Origin: Acidobacteriota bacterium
GTDB taxonomy: Bacteria; Acidobacteriota; Blastocatellia; RBC074
Assembly (NCBI GenBank): GCA_019639255.1
Contig: JAHBSF010000026.1
Coordinates: forward strand, 1 to 64,000
DNA: 64,000 nucleotides
Direction of reading: 5' to 3'
The notes under the pieces are model-generated. The model did not search any database, was not told the DNA's origin, and worked only from the letters and a program-made list of their open reading frames with translations. Positions 29,183-39,404 of the stretch are shown piece by piece. The position numbers and the translations under genes are program-made. Each line of letters starts with the position of its first letter. Position 1 is the first letter of the stretch.

Positions 29183-29623
29183 TTAGTATCTGCGCCGCGG
29201 AACGTTCCAGTCATCGTTGCGGCCCCAGCCCCTCGGGTCGTTCCGGTTGTCCCAGCGACCGTTGCCGGGATTGCGATAGGAGTTGCGGTAACCCTGCTCG
29301 AAGCCCTCGCGGAATCCCCGGCGGTAATCGTTCTGGAATCCGAACTCAGAGCGATAGCCCGCCATTCCGTCCCGGTATACGCGGCTGCTCTTGAAATCCA
29401 TACGGCTGCGTCGCTGCGCGTCGTAGCGCCCCTCGCGCACGCCCATCTGGTAGCCGTTCTGCCGCCCGATCTGCCGCACCTCGTTTTTGTCATACCGTCG
29501 ATACCGGTCGTTGCGACCCCACTGTCCCCACTGCGCTTCGGCAAAAACGCCGACGGAAGATCCGACCATCATCGCCGCCAGCATCATTGCCATCGCCATC
29601 CGTGCTTTCGCCTTGTTCATCAT
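29183..29623 (-). CDS. Secreted Arg/Tyr/Gly-rich repeat protein
   Basis: A 146-residue protein with a Met/Ala-rich signal peptide (about 1-28). The mature part repeats a GxxxGxxxGRxDA-like theme: QNGYQMGVREGRYDA, YRDGMAGYRSEFGF, YRRGFREGFEQGYR. The pI must be very high because Arg dominates. I do not know a named family. The amphipathic Gly/Tyr/Arg pattern suggests a wall- or nucleic-acid-associated secreted protein, which is inference. Start ATG with AGGAGA upstream. Confidence 0.7.
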   Translation of the reverse strand: MMNKAKARMAMAMMLAAMMVGSSVGVFAEAQWGQWGRNDRYRRYDKNEVRQIGRQNGYQMGVREGRYDAQRRSRMDFKSSRVYRDGMAGYRSEFGFQNDYRRGFREGFEQGYRNSYRNPGNGRWDNRNDPRGWGRNDDWNVPRRRY

Positions 29624-29948
29624 CTCTATCGTTCTCCTTCCTTCGGCTTCTCCTGCCGATTCCCGTTAATTTCGCCCTCAGTATTACAAGCCCCGTGCCA
29701 AAGCCGGGGGAGCCGTCCCACAAACCATACAAACCCTTGAACCGCAGATGTTTACTGAATGGGGCGATGATTTTTGGATCTCACTGCGCGCTCCCGCACG
29801 CCGTCGGATCACACCAAGACGGCGAAGGCATCAGACGATTTGGTGCGGTAGGGCGGCCGGCGCGCGCGGCACGCGCGGTTTGACAAGATTTTCCCCTTCT
29901 GTTAGCTTGGCTACTTTGTTTTGGCCCGGTAAGGCGAAGACTGACTAT
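29624..29948. other. Divergent intergenic region
   Basis: A 325-base gap between divergent genes. I see no open frame with a ribosome binding site and no member of the repeat families. It should contain promoters for the secreted repeat protein and for the Lol-like cassette, but I cannot place them. Confidence 0.4.
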
Positions 29949-30947
29949 ATGACCCGTGCGAATCCTCACTGCGTCGGAGCAAATCGTTTAGGTCCGGCGA
30001 TTCTTGTAATAGTTCTTTCGATTCTCTCCGCGTCGTGCGCAAATCTGGCGAAGGTCCGGGATGTAACGATCCCGAAGCTGCTCGAACCGCGCGCCGTGGC
30101 CGATCTGCCGCAACTGCTTAAACAGATCGAACCCTTCGGCGAGCTGCAGGCGCTGCGCTCCTCGCGCCTCTTCCTTCAGTTCATCGACGCCGAATCTTCG
30201 GACAAATACCGGACCGCCGACGCTGCACTCGTACTCCAGCGCCCCGACAAGATCCGGCTTATCATACAGATCCCGACCATCGGGACGCGCCTTGCCGAAA
30301 TGGTTTCGGAATCGAACCACTTCAAGGTTGCGGTCTACGTAGCCGACTCGCGCCGCTTTCTGACCGGAACCAACAACGCGGATTACAGCCGCTGGCGCGA
30401 AAAACTCGGCGCTCAACGTCAGTCGGCGCTCGTCAACGCGCGCCCGTTTCATTTCACCGACGCGCTTATGATGCGGCCGCTCGAAACAGCAAATGCACGT
30501 TTCGCCTACGGCCTCGAAGAAGCCTTCGTCGAAGAACCCGACGCACGCCCCGGAGCGAAAAAGGGCGCGCGCCTGCTGCGCAGCTTCTACGTCGTATCCG
30601 AACTAGAACTCGCCGAAACCGCGGGCGCAGCCGCGCGCGTGCGCCGGCGCTTCTGGTTCGACAGGACCGACAAGCTGCGATTTGCGCGCCAGCAGATCTT
30701 CGACGATCGCGGCGATCTGACGACCGAAGTAATGTATTCGGATTACATGAAACTGAGCGATTCGAGCCCGCATCTGTGGCCGAGCGTTCTGCTTGTATCG
30801 CGGCCGCACGACAATTATTCTGCGAGACTGACCTTTAATATCGGCCGCTTCGAGATCAATCCCACGGGACTTTCTCCCACGGCGTTTGTGCTGGAAAACA
30901 CCGAGGGATTGCCCGTCACGGACCTCGACGCGCCCAATAATCCATGA
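29949..30947 (+). CDS. Lipoprotein-like protein, possible LolB-type carrier
   Basis: A 332-residue protein with an N-terminal hydrophobic segment ending in LSASCAN, a weak lipobox with Cys at about residue 30. The mature part has the long beta-strand pattern of LolA/LolB-type half-barrels, for example [17 protein letters not shown], then [13 protein letters not shown]. That similarity is structural guesswork; the context makes it plausible because a permease, a LolD-like ATPase and a LolA-like protein follow. ATG 29949 is chosen since it opens the signal segment. A longer frame upstream has no signal. Confidence 0.65.
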   Translation: MTRANPHCVGANRLGPAILVIVLSILSASCANLAKVRDVTIPKLLEPRAVADLPQLLKQIEPFGELQALRSSRLFLQFIDAESSDKYRTADAALVLQRPDKIRLIIQIPTIGTRLAEMVSESNHFKVAVYVADSRRFLTGTNNADYSRWREKLGAQRQSALVNARPFHFTDALMMRPLETANARFAYGLEEAFVEEPDARPGAKKGARLLRSFYVVSELELAETAGAAARVRRRFWFDRTDKLRFARQQIFDDRGDLTTEVMYSDYMKLSDSSPHLWPSVLLVSRPHDNYSARLTFNIGRFEINPTGLSPTAFVLENTEGLPVTDLDAPNNP

Positions 30948-30966
30948 CGGCCCGATAATTCAGGTA

Positions 30967-32064
30967 ATGGATAGTCTGATCGTCTCCAACATAAGGCAAC
31001 GGCCGACGCGCACGCTGGTGAGCGTCGTGGGCGTTGCGCTCGGCGTAGTATTGATAGTCGTCAATACATCGCTCGTGCGCGGCATGCTCAACGACCGCAT
31101 GCAGCGCGAGCGCGGCATCGGAGCCGAAATACAGTTCAGCCGCCGAGGTTCGAGCGTGCTTTCGCCCTCCTCGGTGCTCTCGCTCGATGTGCGCTACGCC
31201 GACCGCCTCAGCCGCATCGAGGGCGTGAAGGCCGTCAGCCCCGTAGGACGTTACGCACAACGCGGCCCCAGCGGGCTCGGCGTCGAGCAGATCGACGGTA
31301 TAGATTTCGACAGTTATTCCGCAATCAGCGGATTGCAGATGGTCGAGGGGCGCGTATTTCAGTCCCACGACGAGGTTATAGTAGATGACTTCAAGGCGGC
31401 CCAGGACAAGCTCAGGGTGGGCGATCCGATTCAGGTCTTCGGGCAGATGAAGACGGTTGCGGGCATCTATTCGCCCGCCTCCGGCCCGCGCATCAAAATG
31501 TCGCTCGAAGCCCTGCAGGAAGCCCAGGCCGCTCCGGGCAAATGCACGTTCATCATGGTTCAGTGCATCAGGCCCGAGGATCAGGAAGCCGTACGGGATC
31601 GAATCAATGAGGACCTGCCCGGGAATATTGTGCTGCTTACGAGCGATGTAGCTACGGGTTTCGGACGCGCGTTTCCCGGCCTCGACGGATTTATAAACTC
31701 CGTACTCACGCTTTCCATCATAGTCAGCACGCTCGTCATACTGCTGGCGATGTATACGACGATCACCGAACGCACGCGCGAAATCGGGATATTGAAATCG
31801 CTCGGCGCGTCGAAACGGTATATCATAAGCGTCATCGAGCGCGAGGCTCTCGCCATAAGCGCCATCGGCGTGGTGTTCGGAGTACTCGCGGCCGTAGGCG
31901 TATCCTGGGGGATCGAGCGGTGGACGACGCTGCAACTGGAATTCGACTGGAAGTGGATTGCTATTGCGGCGCTTGTGGGCCTCGGCGCGGGCGCCCTAGG
32001 CGCGATCTATCCGGCCATCCGGGCCGCAAATCAGGACCCCGTAAAGGCCTTGTCCTATGAGTAG
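30967..32064 (+). CDS. ABC transporter permease, MacB/FtsX family (LolC/E-like)
   Basis: A 365-residue protein with the MacB/LolE layout: N-terminal helix (about 16-38), a large periplasmic domain (about 40-235), then three helices at the C-terminus. The conserved cytoplasmic [20 protein letters not shown] and the final [16 protein letters not shown] identify the family. It would extract lipoproteins or export a substrate with the LolD-like ATPase encoded at 32463. It starts 20 bases after the lipoprotein gene. Copy C of the composite palindrome separates it from its ATPase gene. Confidence 0.9.
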   Translation: MDSLIVSNIRQRPTRTLVSVVGVALGVVLIVVNTSLVRGMLNDRMQRERGIGAEIQFSRRGSSVLSPSSVLSLDVRYADRLSRIEGVKAVSPVGRYAQRGPSGLGVEQIDGIDFDSYSAISGLQMVEGRVFQSHDEVIVDDFKAAQDKLRVGDPIQVFGQMKTVAGIYSPASGPRIKMSLEALQEAQAAPGKCTFIMVQCIRPEDQEAVRDRINEDLPGNIVLLTSDVATGFGRAFPGLDGFINSVLTLSIIVSTLVILLAMYTTITERTREIGILKSLGASKRYIISVIEREALAISAIGVVFGVLAAVGVSWGIERWTTLQLEFDWKWIAIAALVGLGAGALGAIYPAIRAANQDPVKALSYE

Positions 32065-32081
32065 GGAGAAGAAAGAAGAAA

Positions 32082-32113
32082 GTGCTGAGTGCTGAGTGCT
32101 GAGTGCTGAGTGC
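32082..32113. repeat. 7-bp tandem repeat GTGCTGA
   Basis: Four and a half exact copies of GTGCTGA. The same word, or its complement TCAGCAC, flanks copies A, B and C of the composite palindrome and the dppD-dppF gap, so it is part of that repeat family's surroundings. Confidence 0.9.
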
Positions 32114-32187
32114 AAATAAGAACTGAAGAACTTCAATACAGAGTGTCTGTAAATAAAGTTCCTGATTTCCAAATTGCACTCAGTACA

Positions 32188-32416
32188 CTGTAAACAAAGT
32201 TCTTTGAGTTTTTCAGCCGCGAAGCGGCGAAAGATCTGTAGCCCAGGGCGGCGAGCCCTGGGTAGGTGTAGCGAAGCGGCGCCAGCCCCGGAGGGGCGGA
32301 AGATCTTTCGCCCTTTCAGGGCTCGGACATTTTTCGCCTGCTGACCTGGCGCTCACGCATCAGGCTACAGATCCTTCGCCGCTTCGCGGCTAAAAAACTT
32401 AAAAACTTTGTTTACA
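32188..32416. repeat. Composite palindromic repeat, copy C
   Basis: The third copy of the 230-base composite palindrome, with the same outer CTGTAAACAAAG/CTTTGTTTACAG arms and inner CCCAGGGCGGCGAGCCCTGG hairpin. Some paired positions have drifted. It lies between the permease and ATPase genes of one transporter. Confidence 0.93.
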
Positions 32417-32462
32417 GAGCACTCAGCACTTCTTCTCCCCACTCAGCAATACTGCACTTATT

Positions 32463-33176
32463 ATGAGTCCTATCCTTCTCACCGAAGACCTGACGATGAC
32501 CTACCACGTAGGCAAGGTCGACGTGCACGCCCTGCGCGGCGTTAACCTCTCGGTCGCTCCGGGCGAGTTCGTCTCGATTATGGGTCCCTCGGGCTGCGGC
32601 AAATCGACGCTGCTGCACATACTCGGCGGACTGCTCAAACCCACTTCGGGCCGCGTGATAGTCGACGGCGAAGACCTTGCAGCCGTAGGCGACGCGCAGC
32701 GAACCGACATACGCCGTCGCAAGATCGGATTCGTCTTCCAGCGATTCAACCTTTTTCCCACGCTCACCGCAGACGGAAATCTGCGCCTCGCCGAACACAT
32801 ACACGGCAACCACAGATCGAAGGCCGAACTCGCCGAACTCAGGCGCGAGGTGCTCGGTTTGCTCGGTCTTGAAAAGAAGCTCCACCACAAGCCGCTCGAA
32901 CTTTCGGGCGGGGAACAGCAGCGCGTAGCCATCGCGCGCGCCGTAATCAACCGGCCTGCGATAATCCTCGCCGACGAGCCTACGGGCAACCTGGACTCGG
33001 AAAACTCCGAAATCGTCCTGGATATGCTGGTCAGGCTCAACAGCCAGTTCCGGCAGACCATCGTCATGATCACGCACAACCCGGAGGCTGCGGCCATTGC
33101 CGAACGCATAGTAGAGATGCGAGACGGGCGCATCATCCGCGAGTCGCAGCCCGACCGGGGCGCAAAGCGAGGGTGA
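32463..33176 (+). CDS. ABC transporter ATPase, LolD/MacB type
   Basis: A 237-residue ATPase: Walker [10 protein letters not shown], signature [15 protein letters not shown], Walker [15 protein letters not shown]. The last phrase (PTGNLD) is typical of the LolD/MacB/FtsE group. It energises the permease encoded at 30967. ATG 32463 is chosen by alignment with family length; no strong ribosome binding site is seen because the upstream sequence is repeat-derived. It ends one base before the next start. Confidence 0.94.
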   Translation: MSPILLTEDLTMTYHVGKVDVHALRGVNLSVAPGEFVSIMGPSGCGKSTLLHILGGLLKPTSGRVIVDGEDLAAVGDAQRTDIRRRKIGFVFQRFNLFPTLTADGNLRLAEHIHGNHRSKAELAELRREVLGLLGLEKKLHHKPLELSGGEQQRVAIARAVINRPAIILADEPTGNLDSENSEIVLDMLVRLNSQFRQTIVMITHNPEAAAIAERIVEMRDGRIIRESQPDRGAKRG

Positions 33177-33177
33177 T

Positions 33178-33621
33178 ATGAAAAATCTGCTTGTCGGCGT
33201 CAAAAACGTTCTGCTCTGGTCATACGAGCGCGGCTCGTGGCAATATGACGTGCTTTGTCTGCTGATCATCGCGGCGATGTTTCTCATCCCCAGCCGCTAC
33301 TTTGGGGATCGGGACCGCACGCCGCCGCAGGCCAAGCGGCGCGTCGCTCTGCAGGCAAACGAATCGCGCCCGGAAGCATCCAACCCCGCGACTTCGCTGC
33401 ACGAAAGCGAAACGGAGGAGGAGATCATCTGGAGCGATGATCTGCGCGCGTTTCTTGCACGCACAAACCAGCCCGCCGAGAGGATGAACCCTCCCGAAGA
33501 GGCGATCGTACTCTACCTGCACGACCGCCTGCGGCGCGAAGTCGCCCTTGCAAGGGAGCCCGAGGCGTTCAGCAACGCCGAGGGCCGGGCCGGTTACAGG
33601 GTTTGGTACACAGTCAAATAG
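33178..33621 (+). CDS. Small membrane-anchored protein of unknown function
   Basis: A 147-residue protein with one hydrophobic segment at about residues 25-42 followed by a polar, Glu/Arg-rich tail. I know no family. Its ATG follows the ATPase stop by one base, so it is translationally coupled and probably part of the same Lol-like transport function. Position effects only: no catalytic motif is visible. Confidence 0.75.
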   Translation: MKNLLVGVKNVLLWSYERGSWQYDVLCLLIIAAMFLIPSRYFGDRDRTPPQAKRRVALQANESRPEASNPATSLHESETEEEIIWSDDLRAFLARTNQPAERMNPPEEAIVLYLHDRLRREVALAREPEAFSNAEGRAGYRVWYTVK

Positions 33622-33688
33622 CGGGTAGAATGTAACGGCGCGAATCGAGAAAGGATCAAGCCGGACGGAACGGAGAAGAACTCAGGGG

Positions 33689-34384
33689 ATGAAAAGAAGG
33701 ATTATGCCCGCGGCGCTCGTTGTCGCACTGCTCGTCGGGAGCGTTGCAACGCCGCAGGTTGAAGCGAACGGCAATCTGAATGCGCTGCTGCAGAAAATGG
33801 AAAAAGCGCATCAGGAATTGAAAAGTCTGAAGGCGGAGCTGAAGCAGGAAAAAGTCAATCCGCAGATCGGATCATCCGATACCGACTACGGCACGCTGAT
33901 TTACAAACCCGCAGTCGGCGGCAAGGGAAGAATGCGGATCGACTATACGCGGCCCGATACGCGTACCGTATCCGTAGTCGGTGAAAACTTCGTCTTCTAT
34001 CAACCGCGGATCAATCAGGTAGTAAAAACGACGCTCGCAAAAGCCTCCAAAGGGCGCACGGGCGGCTACACCGCGATCATCGGACTCGACGGCTCGGTGA
34101 AAAACCTGGCCGGCAATTACAACATCAAGATAGTCAAGGACGAGGCGATCAACGGAGAGATGACCACCCAGTTGCATCTTGTGCCGAAGACGCCGGGTCA
34201 GATGGCGAGCCTGGACATCTGGGTCAGCCATAAACACTACCTGCCGGTGCAACAGAAATTCCTTGAACGCAACGGCGATTTTACGATCGTGCAACTGATC
34301 AACCTCGAAACCAATGTAAGACTCTCGGACGACGCATTCGTGGTCAAATATCCGAGCAGCACGGTCGTTGTAGATAAAATCTGA
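33689..34384 (+). CDS. LolA-like outer-membrane lipoprotein carrier
   Basis: A 231-residue exported protein with a signal peptide (about 1-26), then the LolA fold pattern: an amphipathic helix (NALLQKMEKAHQELKSLKAE), followed by alternating strands such as GRMRIDYTRPDTRTVSVVGE and NFVFYQPRINQV. It lacks the exact E. coli LolA motifs, so it belongs to the wider DUF4292/LolA-like group. It would ferry lipoproteins through the periplasm. It closes the Lol-like cassette; hairpin H10 follows its stop by nine bases. Confidence 0.85.
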   Translation: MKRRIMPAALVVALLVGSVATPQVEANGNLNALLQKMEKAHQELKSLKAELKQEKVNPQIGSSDTDYGTLIYKPAVGGKGRMRIDYTRPDTRTVSVVGENFVFYQPRINQVVKTTLAKASKGRTGGYTAIIGLDGSVKNLAGNYNIKIVKDEAINGEMTTQLHLVPKTPGQMASLDIWVSHKHYLPVQQKFLERNGDFTIVQLINLETNVRLSDDAFVVKYPSSTVVVDKI

Positions 34385-34392
34385 ATGAAGAA

Positions 34393-34489
34393 GAGAGATA
34401 ACGGGACAAACTAAAAAAGACGAAACAAACGGAAATAATCATTTATTCCGTGATTTTTCGTTTATTTTCGTTTGTTCCGTTATCTCTCC
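34393..34489. repeat. Intergenic long hairpin H10
   Basis: Left arm GAGAGATAACGGGACAAACT pairs with the right arm ending AGTT-like GTTTGTTCCGTTATCTCTC; one G-T mismatch at the GGGAC position, and looser pairing toward the loop. It begins nine bases after the LolA-like stop. Confidence 0.9.
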
Positions 34490-34535
34490 GGTTCTCTAAA
34501 AGGGCGCCCGGTCAAACAAAGCCCTGTACTGAAAA

Positions 34536-35561
34536 ATGGGCAAGATATCACGCGCGATCCGCGAGGCGAAATTCGTCGCCCGCGCAGTTGCCTCGACAAA
34601 ACACCCCCTTCTGGCGCACGTCATTCCGATGCGGCGCTGCAACCTTACCTGCGGCTATTGCAATGAGTACGACAGGACATCCGACCCCGTGCCGCTCGAT
34701 GTAATCAAAGAGCGTCTCGACAGGCTCGCGTCTTTCGGAACCTCGACAATAACAATCAGCGGCGGCGAACCGATGCTGCACCCGCAGATCTACGACATCA
34801 TTGCGCATATACGCTCGCACGGTATGATCGCCGGGTTGATCTCCAACGGCTATTACATGACGCGCGAGCGCATAGAGAAACTCAACGCCGCCGGCCTCGA
34901 ATACCTGCAAATAAGCATCGACAACGTCAATCCCGATGATGTATCCCGGAAAAGCCTCAAGGTGCTCGACCGCTATCTGGTGCATCTGTCGGAGCACGCC
35001 GAATTTCACATCAACATAAATTCGGTCATAGGCGGCGGGATAAAAAACCCGGAAGATGCGCTAGTGGTTGCGCGTCGCGCCGTAGAGCTGGGTTTCGGCT
35101 CAACGCTCGGCATCATCCACGATCACAGCGGACAGCTCAAACCGCTCTCGGGCGTCGAAGAAGAGGTCTATCAGAAGCTGCGCCGGTTCGGAAAGAAAAA
35201 ATTCGGCTGGCTCAACAGCTTCCAGGACGATCTCGCCCACGGCCGCTCGCACCAGTGGCGCTGCCGCGCAGGCGCCCGCTACCTGTACATCTGCGAAGAC
35301 GGCCTCGTACACTACTGCTCCCAACAGCGCGGTTACCCCGCAATCCCGCTCGCCGAATACACGCGCGAGCATATGGAGCAGGAGTTCTACAACGAAAAAC
35401 CGTGCGCGCGTTTCTGCACCGTAGCCTGCGTCCAGCAGGTCGCAATGGCCGATAACTGGCGCGCACCGCAGCGCCCCTTCGACATCCCGGTCAGAAACGA
35501 CGGCGTCGAAAAATCTCCCCAACCCGTGGGCGAAGAAGAAGCCCTCGGCGCCGAATACTGA
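34536..35561 (+). CDS. Radical SAM protein with C-terminal cysteine cluster
   Basis: A 341-residue enzyme. The radical SAM cluster motif CxxxCxxC is Cys35, Cys39, Cys42 in [12 protein letters not shown]; the SAM-binding GGEP is at about residue 75. After the barrel there is a second cysteine group ([27 protein letters not shown]) like a SPASM/twitch domain that could hold auxiliary 4Fe-4S clusters. Such enzymes modify peptides or make cofactors and lipids; I cannot name the substrate. It lies alone between hairpins H10 and H11, convergent with pyruvate kinase. Confidence 0.88.
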   Translation: MGKISRAIREAKFVARAVASTKHPLLAHVIPMRRCNLTCGYCNEYDRTSDPVPLDVIKERLDRLASFGTSTITISGGEPMLHPQIYDIIAHIRSHGMIAGLISNGYYMTRERIEKLNAAGLEYLQISIDNVNPDDVSRKSLKVLDRYLVHLSEHAEFHININSVIGGGIKNPEDALVVARRAVELGFGSTLGIIHDHSGQLKPLSGVEEEVYQKLRRFGKKKFGWLNSFQDDLAHGRSHQWRCRAGARYLYICEDGLVHYCSQQRGYPAIPLAEYTREHMEQEFYNEKPCARFCTVACVQQVAMADNWRAPQRPFDIPVRNDGVEKSPQPVGEEEALGAEY

Positions 35562-35662
35562 AGAGAAATAACGGAACAAACTAAAAAGAACGAAACAAAC
35601 GGAATTAACCTGCGATTCCGTTTGTTTCGTTTTTTTTAGTTTGTTCCGTTATCTCTCTTCAG
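35558..35662. repeat. Intergenic long hairpin H11
   Basis: The outer arms CTGAAGAGAAATAACGGAAC and GTTCCGTTATCTCTCTTCAG pair with one mismatch (A/G near the base), and the inner AACGAAACAAACGGAAT is perfectly paired. It contains the stop of the radical SAM gene and touches the stop of the convergent pyruvate kinase gene. Confidence 0.94.
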
Positions 35663-37083
35663 TTCCCCACCTTATGAAGTTTCATCATCGATGAAAGGCT
35701 GGGTTGTTCGGGCAGGCGTCCGGCCATCGCAACAATTGTCTCGCCCGGTTTGACGATGCCGGCGCGCACAAGCGTGCGGTCGGCGCGGCCTATCAATTCC
35801 AGGCTGCGGCCGGAAAAATCCAGCAAAAAGGGTTCAAGCCCCCATACGGCTGCAAGCGCGGCCCGCGTGCGCGCGTGCGGAGTCAATGCAATTATCCGCT
35901 GCGCGGGGCGCAGCGCCGCTATGTGGCGCGCCATAGTACCGGATTTGCTGAATACCACGATCACCTGCGCGCTCATCTCGCGCGCCGCGTATACGGCAGC
36001 TTCCGCAATCGCACGCCCTTCCTGTCCGGTCTGCTGATCGTGCAGCGCCTCGCGAAAGCGGTCGGGCTGTTTGCACGTGCTTTCGGTGTAGCTGATGATC
36101 CGCTCCATCGTCTCGACGGCGGCGACCGGATACGCGCCCGTAGCGGTTTCGGCCGAAAGCATCACCGCATCCGTGCCGTCGAGTATGGCGTTGGCCACGT
36201 CTGATGCTTCGGCGCGCGTCGGGCGCGGTTCGCTTTTCATCGATTCGAGCATCTGCGTAGCGGTAATAACGAGCTTTTCGGCGGCGTTTGCGCGCGCGAT
36301 GATCCGCTTCTGATGAAACGGGACGCTCTCGACCGCGGTTTCGACTCCGAGATCGCCGCGCGCCACCATAACGCCGTCGCTTGCCTCGATGATGTTGTCC
36401 AGATCGTCGAGCGCTTCGCTTTTCTCTATCTTCGCAATCAGCGGAACATCCGAGCCCAGAAACTCAATCAGCGTCTTCGCTCCTATGCAATCGCGCGCAC
36501 TGCGTACGAAAGAAAGCGCGACGTAATCGACCTCCTGTTCGAGTCCGAACTTCAGATCCGCGCGGTCTTTTTCGGTCAATGACGGCGCAGAGAGTCTCGC
36601 ACCCGGCACGTTTATGCCCTTGTTTTCGCCGAGTTCGCCGCTGTTCGATACGCGGCACACAACATCGTGCGCCGTGAGCGATTCGACTACGAGCTCTATC
36701 AGCCCGTCGGCGAGCAGTATGCGGCAGCCTATGGAGACTTCCTGCGGCAGGCTGAGGTAATTCGTAGAAACAATCGAGGCGTCGCCCTCTACATCGCGCG
36801 TGGTAATTGTCAATGTCTGTCCGGTTTCAAGGCGAACAGGCTGATGATCTCGCAAACGGCCCGTGCGGATTTTAGGGCCCGAAAGATCCAGCAGTATCGC
36901 GAGCGGACGGTCGAGTTCCTGCGCAATCCGGCGCGCAGCGGCGATGGTTTCGGCGTGCACGTCGTGGGAACCGTGCGACATGTTCACGCGCACGACATCC
37001 ATCCCGGCCGTCATAAGCTCGCGCAACCGCTCGGGGGAGCGCGATGCCGGGCCGATCGTAGCGACGATTTTCGCTCTTCTCAT
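35659..37083 (-). CDS. pyk: Pyruvate kinase
   Basis: A 474-residue glycolytic enzyme that makes pyruvate and ATP from phosphoenolpyruvate. It opens [19 protein letters not shown], has the active-site stretch [18 protein letters not shown] with the catalytic lysine, the metal-binding [12 protein letters not shown] and the family block [19 protein letters not shown]. The C-terminal regulatory domain is present and the length is normal. ATG 37083 is chosen since sequence upstream belongs to the neighbouring TlpA-like gene, whose stop is 20 bases away. The operon order is yacG, three TlpA-like genes, pyk. Confidence 0.96.
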   Translation of the reverse strand: MRRAKIVATIGPASRSPERLRELMTAGMDVVRVNMSHGSHDVHAETIAAARRIAQELDRPLAILLDLSGPKIRTGRLRDHQPVRLETGQTLTITTRDVEGDASIVSTNYLSLPQEVSIGCRILLADGLIELVVESLTAHDVVCRVSNSGELGENKGINVPGARLSAPSLTEKDRADLKFGLEQEVDYVALSFVRSARDCIGAKTLIEFLGSDVPLIAKIEKSEALDDLDNIIEASDGVMVARGDLGVETAVESVPFHQKRIIARANAAEKLVITATQMLESMKSEPRPTRAEASDVANAILDGTDAVMLSAETATGAYPVAAVETMERIISYTESTCKQPDRFREALHDQQTGQEGRAIAEAAVYAAREMSAQVIVVFSKSGTMARHIAALRPAQRIIALTPHARTRAALAAVWGLEPFLLDFSGRSLELIGRADRTLVRAGIVKPGETIVAMAGRLPEQPSLSSMMKLHKVGN

Positions 37084-37102
37084 GCGCGTCCTGCGCGGGT
37101 TC

Positions 37103-37663
37103 TCACCGCTTCTCCAGCTCGCGCCTGACGGTCGAAGCCAGATCCGCCGCCAGTTCCGGGCTGTGGCCGATGAAATGGGCGGCAAGACGGCCGTCGCGAC
37201 CGTATACGAGCGTCTGCGGCACCGATACGTTGCGCGATTCGACGAAGCTGCCGAATACGGGGTCGGTGATGGTCGCAACCGCATAACCGATGCCCTGATC
37301 GGCTACGTAGTGCCGCGCGCCGCCCTCGGTTTCCTCGACCGCCAACCCGACAATCTTCAAACCGCGCGCACCGTCTTCCTCGTGCAACTTCTTGATGGTC
37401 TGTATGTGCAGCTTCGAATGACCGCACCAGGTGGTGAAGAAATCCAGCACCACTACCTCACCGCGAAGCGCGCTCAGGCTATAGCTGTGCCCGTCCAGCG
37501 AGCGCATCTTGTGATTGGCCACTGTATCTTTCGGCAAATGGCCGATGCGCGACGACGCGTTTCCGGACAAAGCGCCGATGCCGACGACAAGCGCCAGTGC
37601 GGGCAACAGGTGGATAAAGGTAAACGGCGGACGAAGCCGCCCGGAGCGGGTGAAGATATTCAT
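37103..37663 (-). CDS. TlpA-like thioredoxin-fold protein, CGHS active site
   Basis: A 186-residue membrane-anchored thioredoxin-fold protein, hydrophobic at about residues 15-34. The redox site reads TTWCGHS: Cys80 is present but the second cysteine is replaced by Ser83. It can therefore form mixed disulfides but not an internal one, so it is not an ordinary disulfide reductase. It is the third of three adjacent TlpA-like genes. The usual Pro in cis (SVPQTLVYG) is present. ATG 37663 precedes the membrane anchor; upstream codons are hairpin H12. Confidence 0.88.
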   Translation of the reverse strand: MNIFTRSGRLRPPFTFIHLLPALALVVGIGALSGNASSRIGHLPKDTVANHKMRSLDGHSYSLSALRGEVVVLDFFTTWCGHSKLHIQTIKKLHEEDGARGLKIVGLAVEETEGGARHYVADQGIGYAVATITDPVFGSFVESRNVSVPQTLVYGRDGRLAAHFIGHSPELAADLASTVRRELEKR

Positions 37664-37698
37664 CGGTTCAATTTCGCTTTCTCGGATTTCAGAGCGGG

Positions 37699-37817
37699 AG
37701 AGAGATAACGGAACAAACGGAAATAAACTAAACAAACGAAAAGAATGGTTCAAAAAGAATGGGGCGAAAGAATGATTCCGTTTGTTTCGTTCTTTTTCGT
37801 TTGTTCCGTTATCTCTA
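37699..37817. repeat. Intergenic long hairpin H12
   Basis: The outer AGAGATAACGGAACAAACG arms pair exactly for about 19 bases; the inner parts carry the same words in a different register, giving a longer, bulged stem. It ends two bases before the stop codon (37819) of the minus-strand TlpA-like gene. Confidence 0.88.
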
Positions 37818-37818
37818 T

Positions 37819-38478
37819 TCAGGCGCGATTGACGCGCCGCGAGGCGTCGCGGCTCGTAGCCTTGCTGCCCGGCTTGACTACGGGAGCCTTGCCGAGCTGC
37901 GATTCGATTGCCGCCTTTACTTCCTTTTCAATCTGTTCGGTCCAGCCGATCCACCGCTTTACCATCTTTCCGTCCGTGCCGAACAACACCATCTGCGGCA
38001 CGCTGCGGTTGCGTGGATCGGCGTAGTAGGCGATGACCTCGGGTTTGATGAACGCGGTCGGGTAATTTATCTTCGTGTCGCGCAGAAACGCGCGCACGTT
38101 GTTGACGCCCATCGCGTCCTCGCTGTCGGTTGCAAGACCGAGTATGCTGAAGCCGCGCCCCTTGTACTGATTGTAAAGATCAACCATATGCGGCGCGTGA
38201 TCGCGGCAGTGCGGACACTTGGACCAGAACATATCGAGCATCACTACCTTGCCGCGCAGACTCGACAGCTTCAGCTTGCCCGCAGGTCCGCCTGCGACCG
38301 CCGGATTCGAAATGAGCGACACGATCATCTCCGGAACCTCGCCCGAACCGTCGGGCAGCGGCAGTTCCGGAATGTCTTCCTGGCCAAGCCGCGGCGAGGC
38401 CAAAACCACGAGCGCAAAAACGGCAGTCATTGCCATCGCCTGCATCCATCGCCGCGAATTGAAAACTAAAAATCTCAT
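37819..38478 (-). CDS. TlpA-like thioredoxin-fold protein, CPHC active site
   Basis: A 219-residue exported or anchored protein (hydrophobic at about 13-29) with the redox site FWSKCPHC, Cys88 and Cys91. CPHC is the DsbA-type dipeptide, so this copy may oxidise or isomerise substrates rather than reduce them. The cis-Pro stretch is [10 protein letters not shown]. The C-terminus is Lys/Arg-rich. It lies between two paralogs with CAPC and CGHS sites, suggesting a divided set of periplasmic thiol tasks. Confidence 0.9.
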   Translation of the reverse strand: MRFLVFNSRRWMQAMAMTAVFALVVLASPRLGQEDIPELPLPDGSGEVPEMIVSLISNPAVAGGPAGKLKLSSLRGKVVMLDMFWSKCPHCRDHAPHMVDLYNQYKGRGFSILGLATDSEDAMGVNNVRAFLRDTKINYPTAFIKPEVIAYYADPRNRSVPQMVLFGTDGKMVKRWIGWTEQIEKEVKAAIESQLGKAPVVKPGSKATSRDASRRVNRA

Positions 38479-38494
38479 ATGGATAACTCCTCGG

Positions 38495-39091
38495 TCACTC
38501 CTTCACGGATTCCTTTTGGGCAAGTTGCTGGGTAATCAGCGTATCGAGATAACTCAAACCATGGTCGGGACTGTATCCCCTGAAGTGTTCTACAAGCCGG
38601 CCGTCGCGCCCGAAAATGAAAAGCTGCGGGATAGGCGGCGCGCCCGTTTCGTCTTCGGTGCCGGTTAGAAAAGCGTCCGTAACGCGATCGTCCACATATC
38701 CGATCGTATAGTTGACGCCGAACTCCTTGATGAAGTCCAGCACTTCGGCGTGATCGCGCTGATTGCTGATGTTCATGCCGACTACTTCGAGCCCCTTGTC
38801 GCCGTGGCGCTTTGCAAGTTCAACCAGATCGGGCGTCTGCCTGCGGCAGGGTGCGCACCACGTCGCCCAGAAATCCACCACTACGACCTTGCCCTGATAA
38901 TCGGCCAGACTGAATGCACGCCCGTCGTGCGTCTGTATGCGCGCATCCCATATCCGCTCGATGGCGCGCTCGTTTATGCGCGGACGCGCCGCGGTCGCCC
39001 CGCTTACGGGGCGCGGAGGCGGAGCCTGATCGCATCCGATTGCAATCAGCGCCGCACCGATCAGCGCCGCACCGATCAGCTTACCTGTCAT
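38495..39091 (-). CDS. TlpA-like lipoprotein thioredoxin, CAPC active site
   Basis: A 198-residue lipoprotein: a signal peptide with a duplicated LIGAA motif ends at Cys20 (AIGCDQ), and the thioredoxin domain carries WATWCAPC with Cys79 and Cys82, the reducing TlpA/ResA-type site. The cis-Pro region is PIPQLFIFG. It may keep periplasmic cysteines reduced, for example for cytochrome c assembly. It starts 11 bases after the yacG stop. The three paralogs share less with each other than duplicates of recent origin would. Confidence 0.9.
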   Translation of the reverse strand: MTGKLIGAALIGAALIAIGCDQAPPPRPVSGATAARPRINERAIERIWDARIQTHDGRAFSLADYQGKVVVVDFWATWCAPCRRQTPDLVELAKRHGDKGLEVVGMNISNQRDHAEVLDFIKEFGVNYTIGYVDDRVTDAFLTGTEDETGAPPIPQLFIFGRDGRLVEHFRGYSPDHGLSYLDTLITQQLAQKESVKE

Positions 39092-39101
39092 GGTATCTGT
39101 T

Positions 39102-39296
39102 TTATGATTCTTCGCTTTTCGCCAGTTCATCTTCTAGATCGAATTTCACTTCGTCCGGATCGTCAAACAGCGCAATGCGATAATCCTCCGAAGCCCACCG
39201 CCCAAGATCGATTATCCGGCATCTTTCCGAACAGAACGGCCGCCACGGATTATCTTGCCATTCGGTTTCCCGCCGGCATTGCGGACAGCGTCGCAT
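39102..39296 (-). CDS. yacG: YacG-like zinc-binding protein
   Basis: A 64-residue protein. It has the YacG zinc motif: Cys-x2-Cys in RRCPQCR and Cys-x3-Cys in FCSERCR, then the [15 protein letters not shown] block. E. coli YacG inhibits DNA gyrase by binding GyrB. ATG 39296 follows GGGAGG at the right distance, and the frame extends to a TTG at 39311. It is the first gene of the run that leads through three TlpA-like genes to pyk. The acidic C-terminal tail is usual for the family. Confidence 0.88.
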   Translation of the reverse strand: MRRCPQCRRETEWQDNPWRPFCSERCRIIDLGRWASEDYRIALFDDPDEVKFDLEDELAKSEES

Positions 39297-39404
39297 CCAA
39301 TCCTCCCTCAAATGAACTCAGATAATAACGGATCTTGCCCGAAAATCGAAGTACGTTGACGCCTCATCCGCCCTTTCCGTCTTTTACGTTTATAATGCGG
39401 GCCA

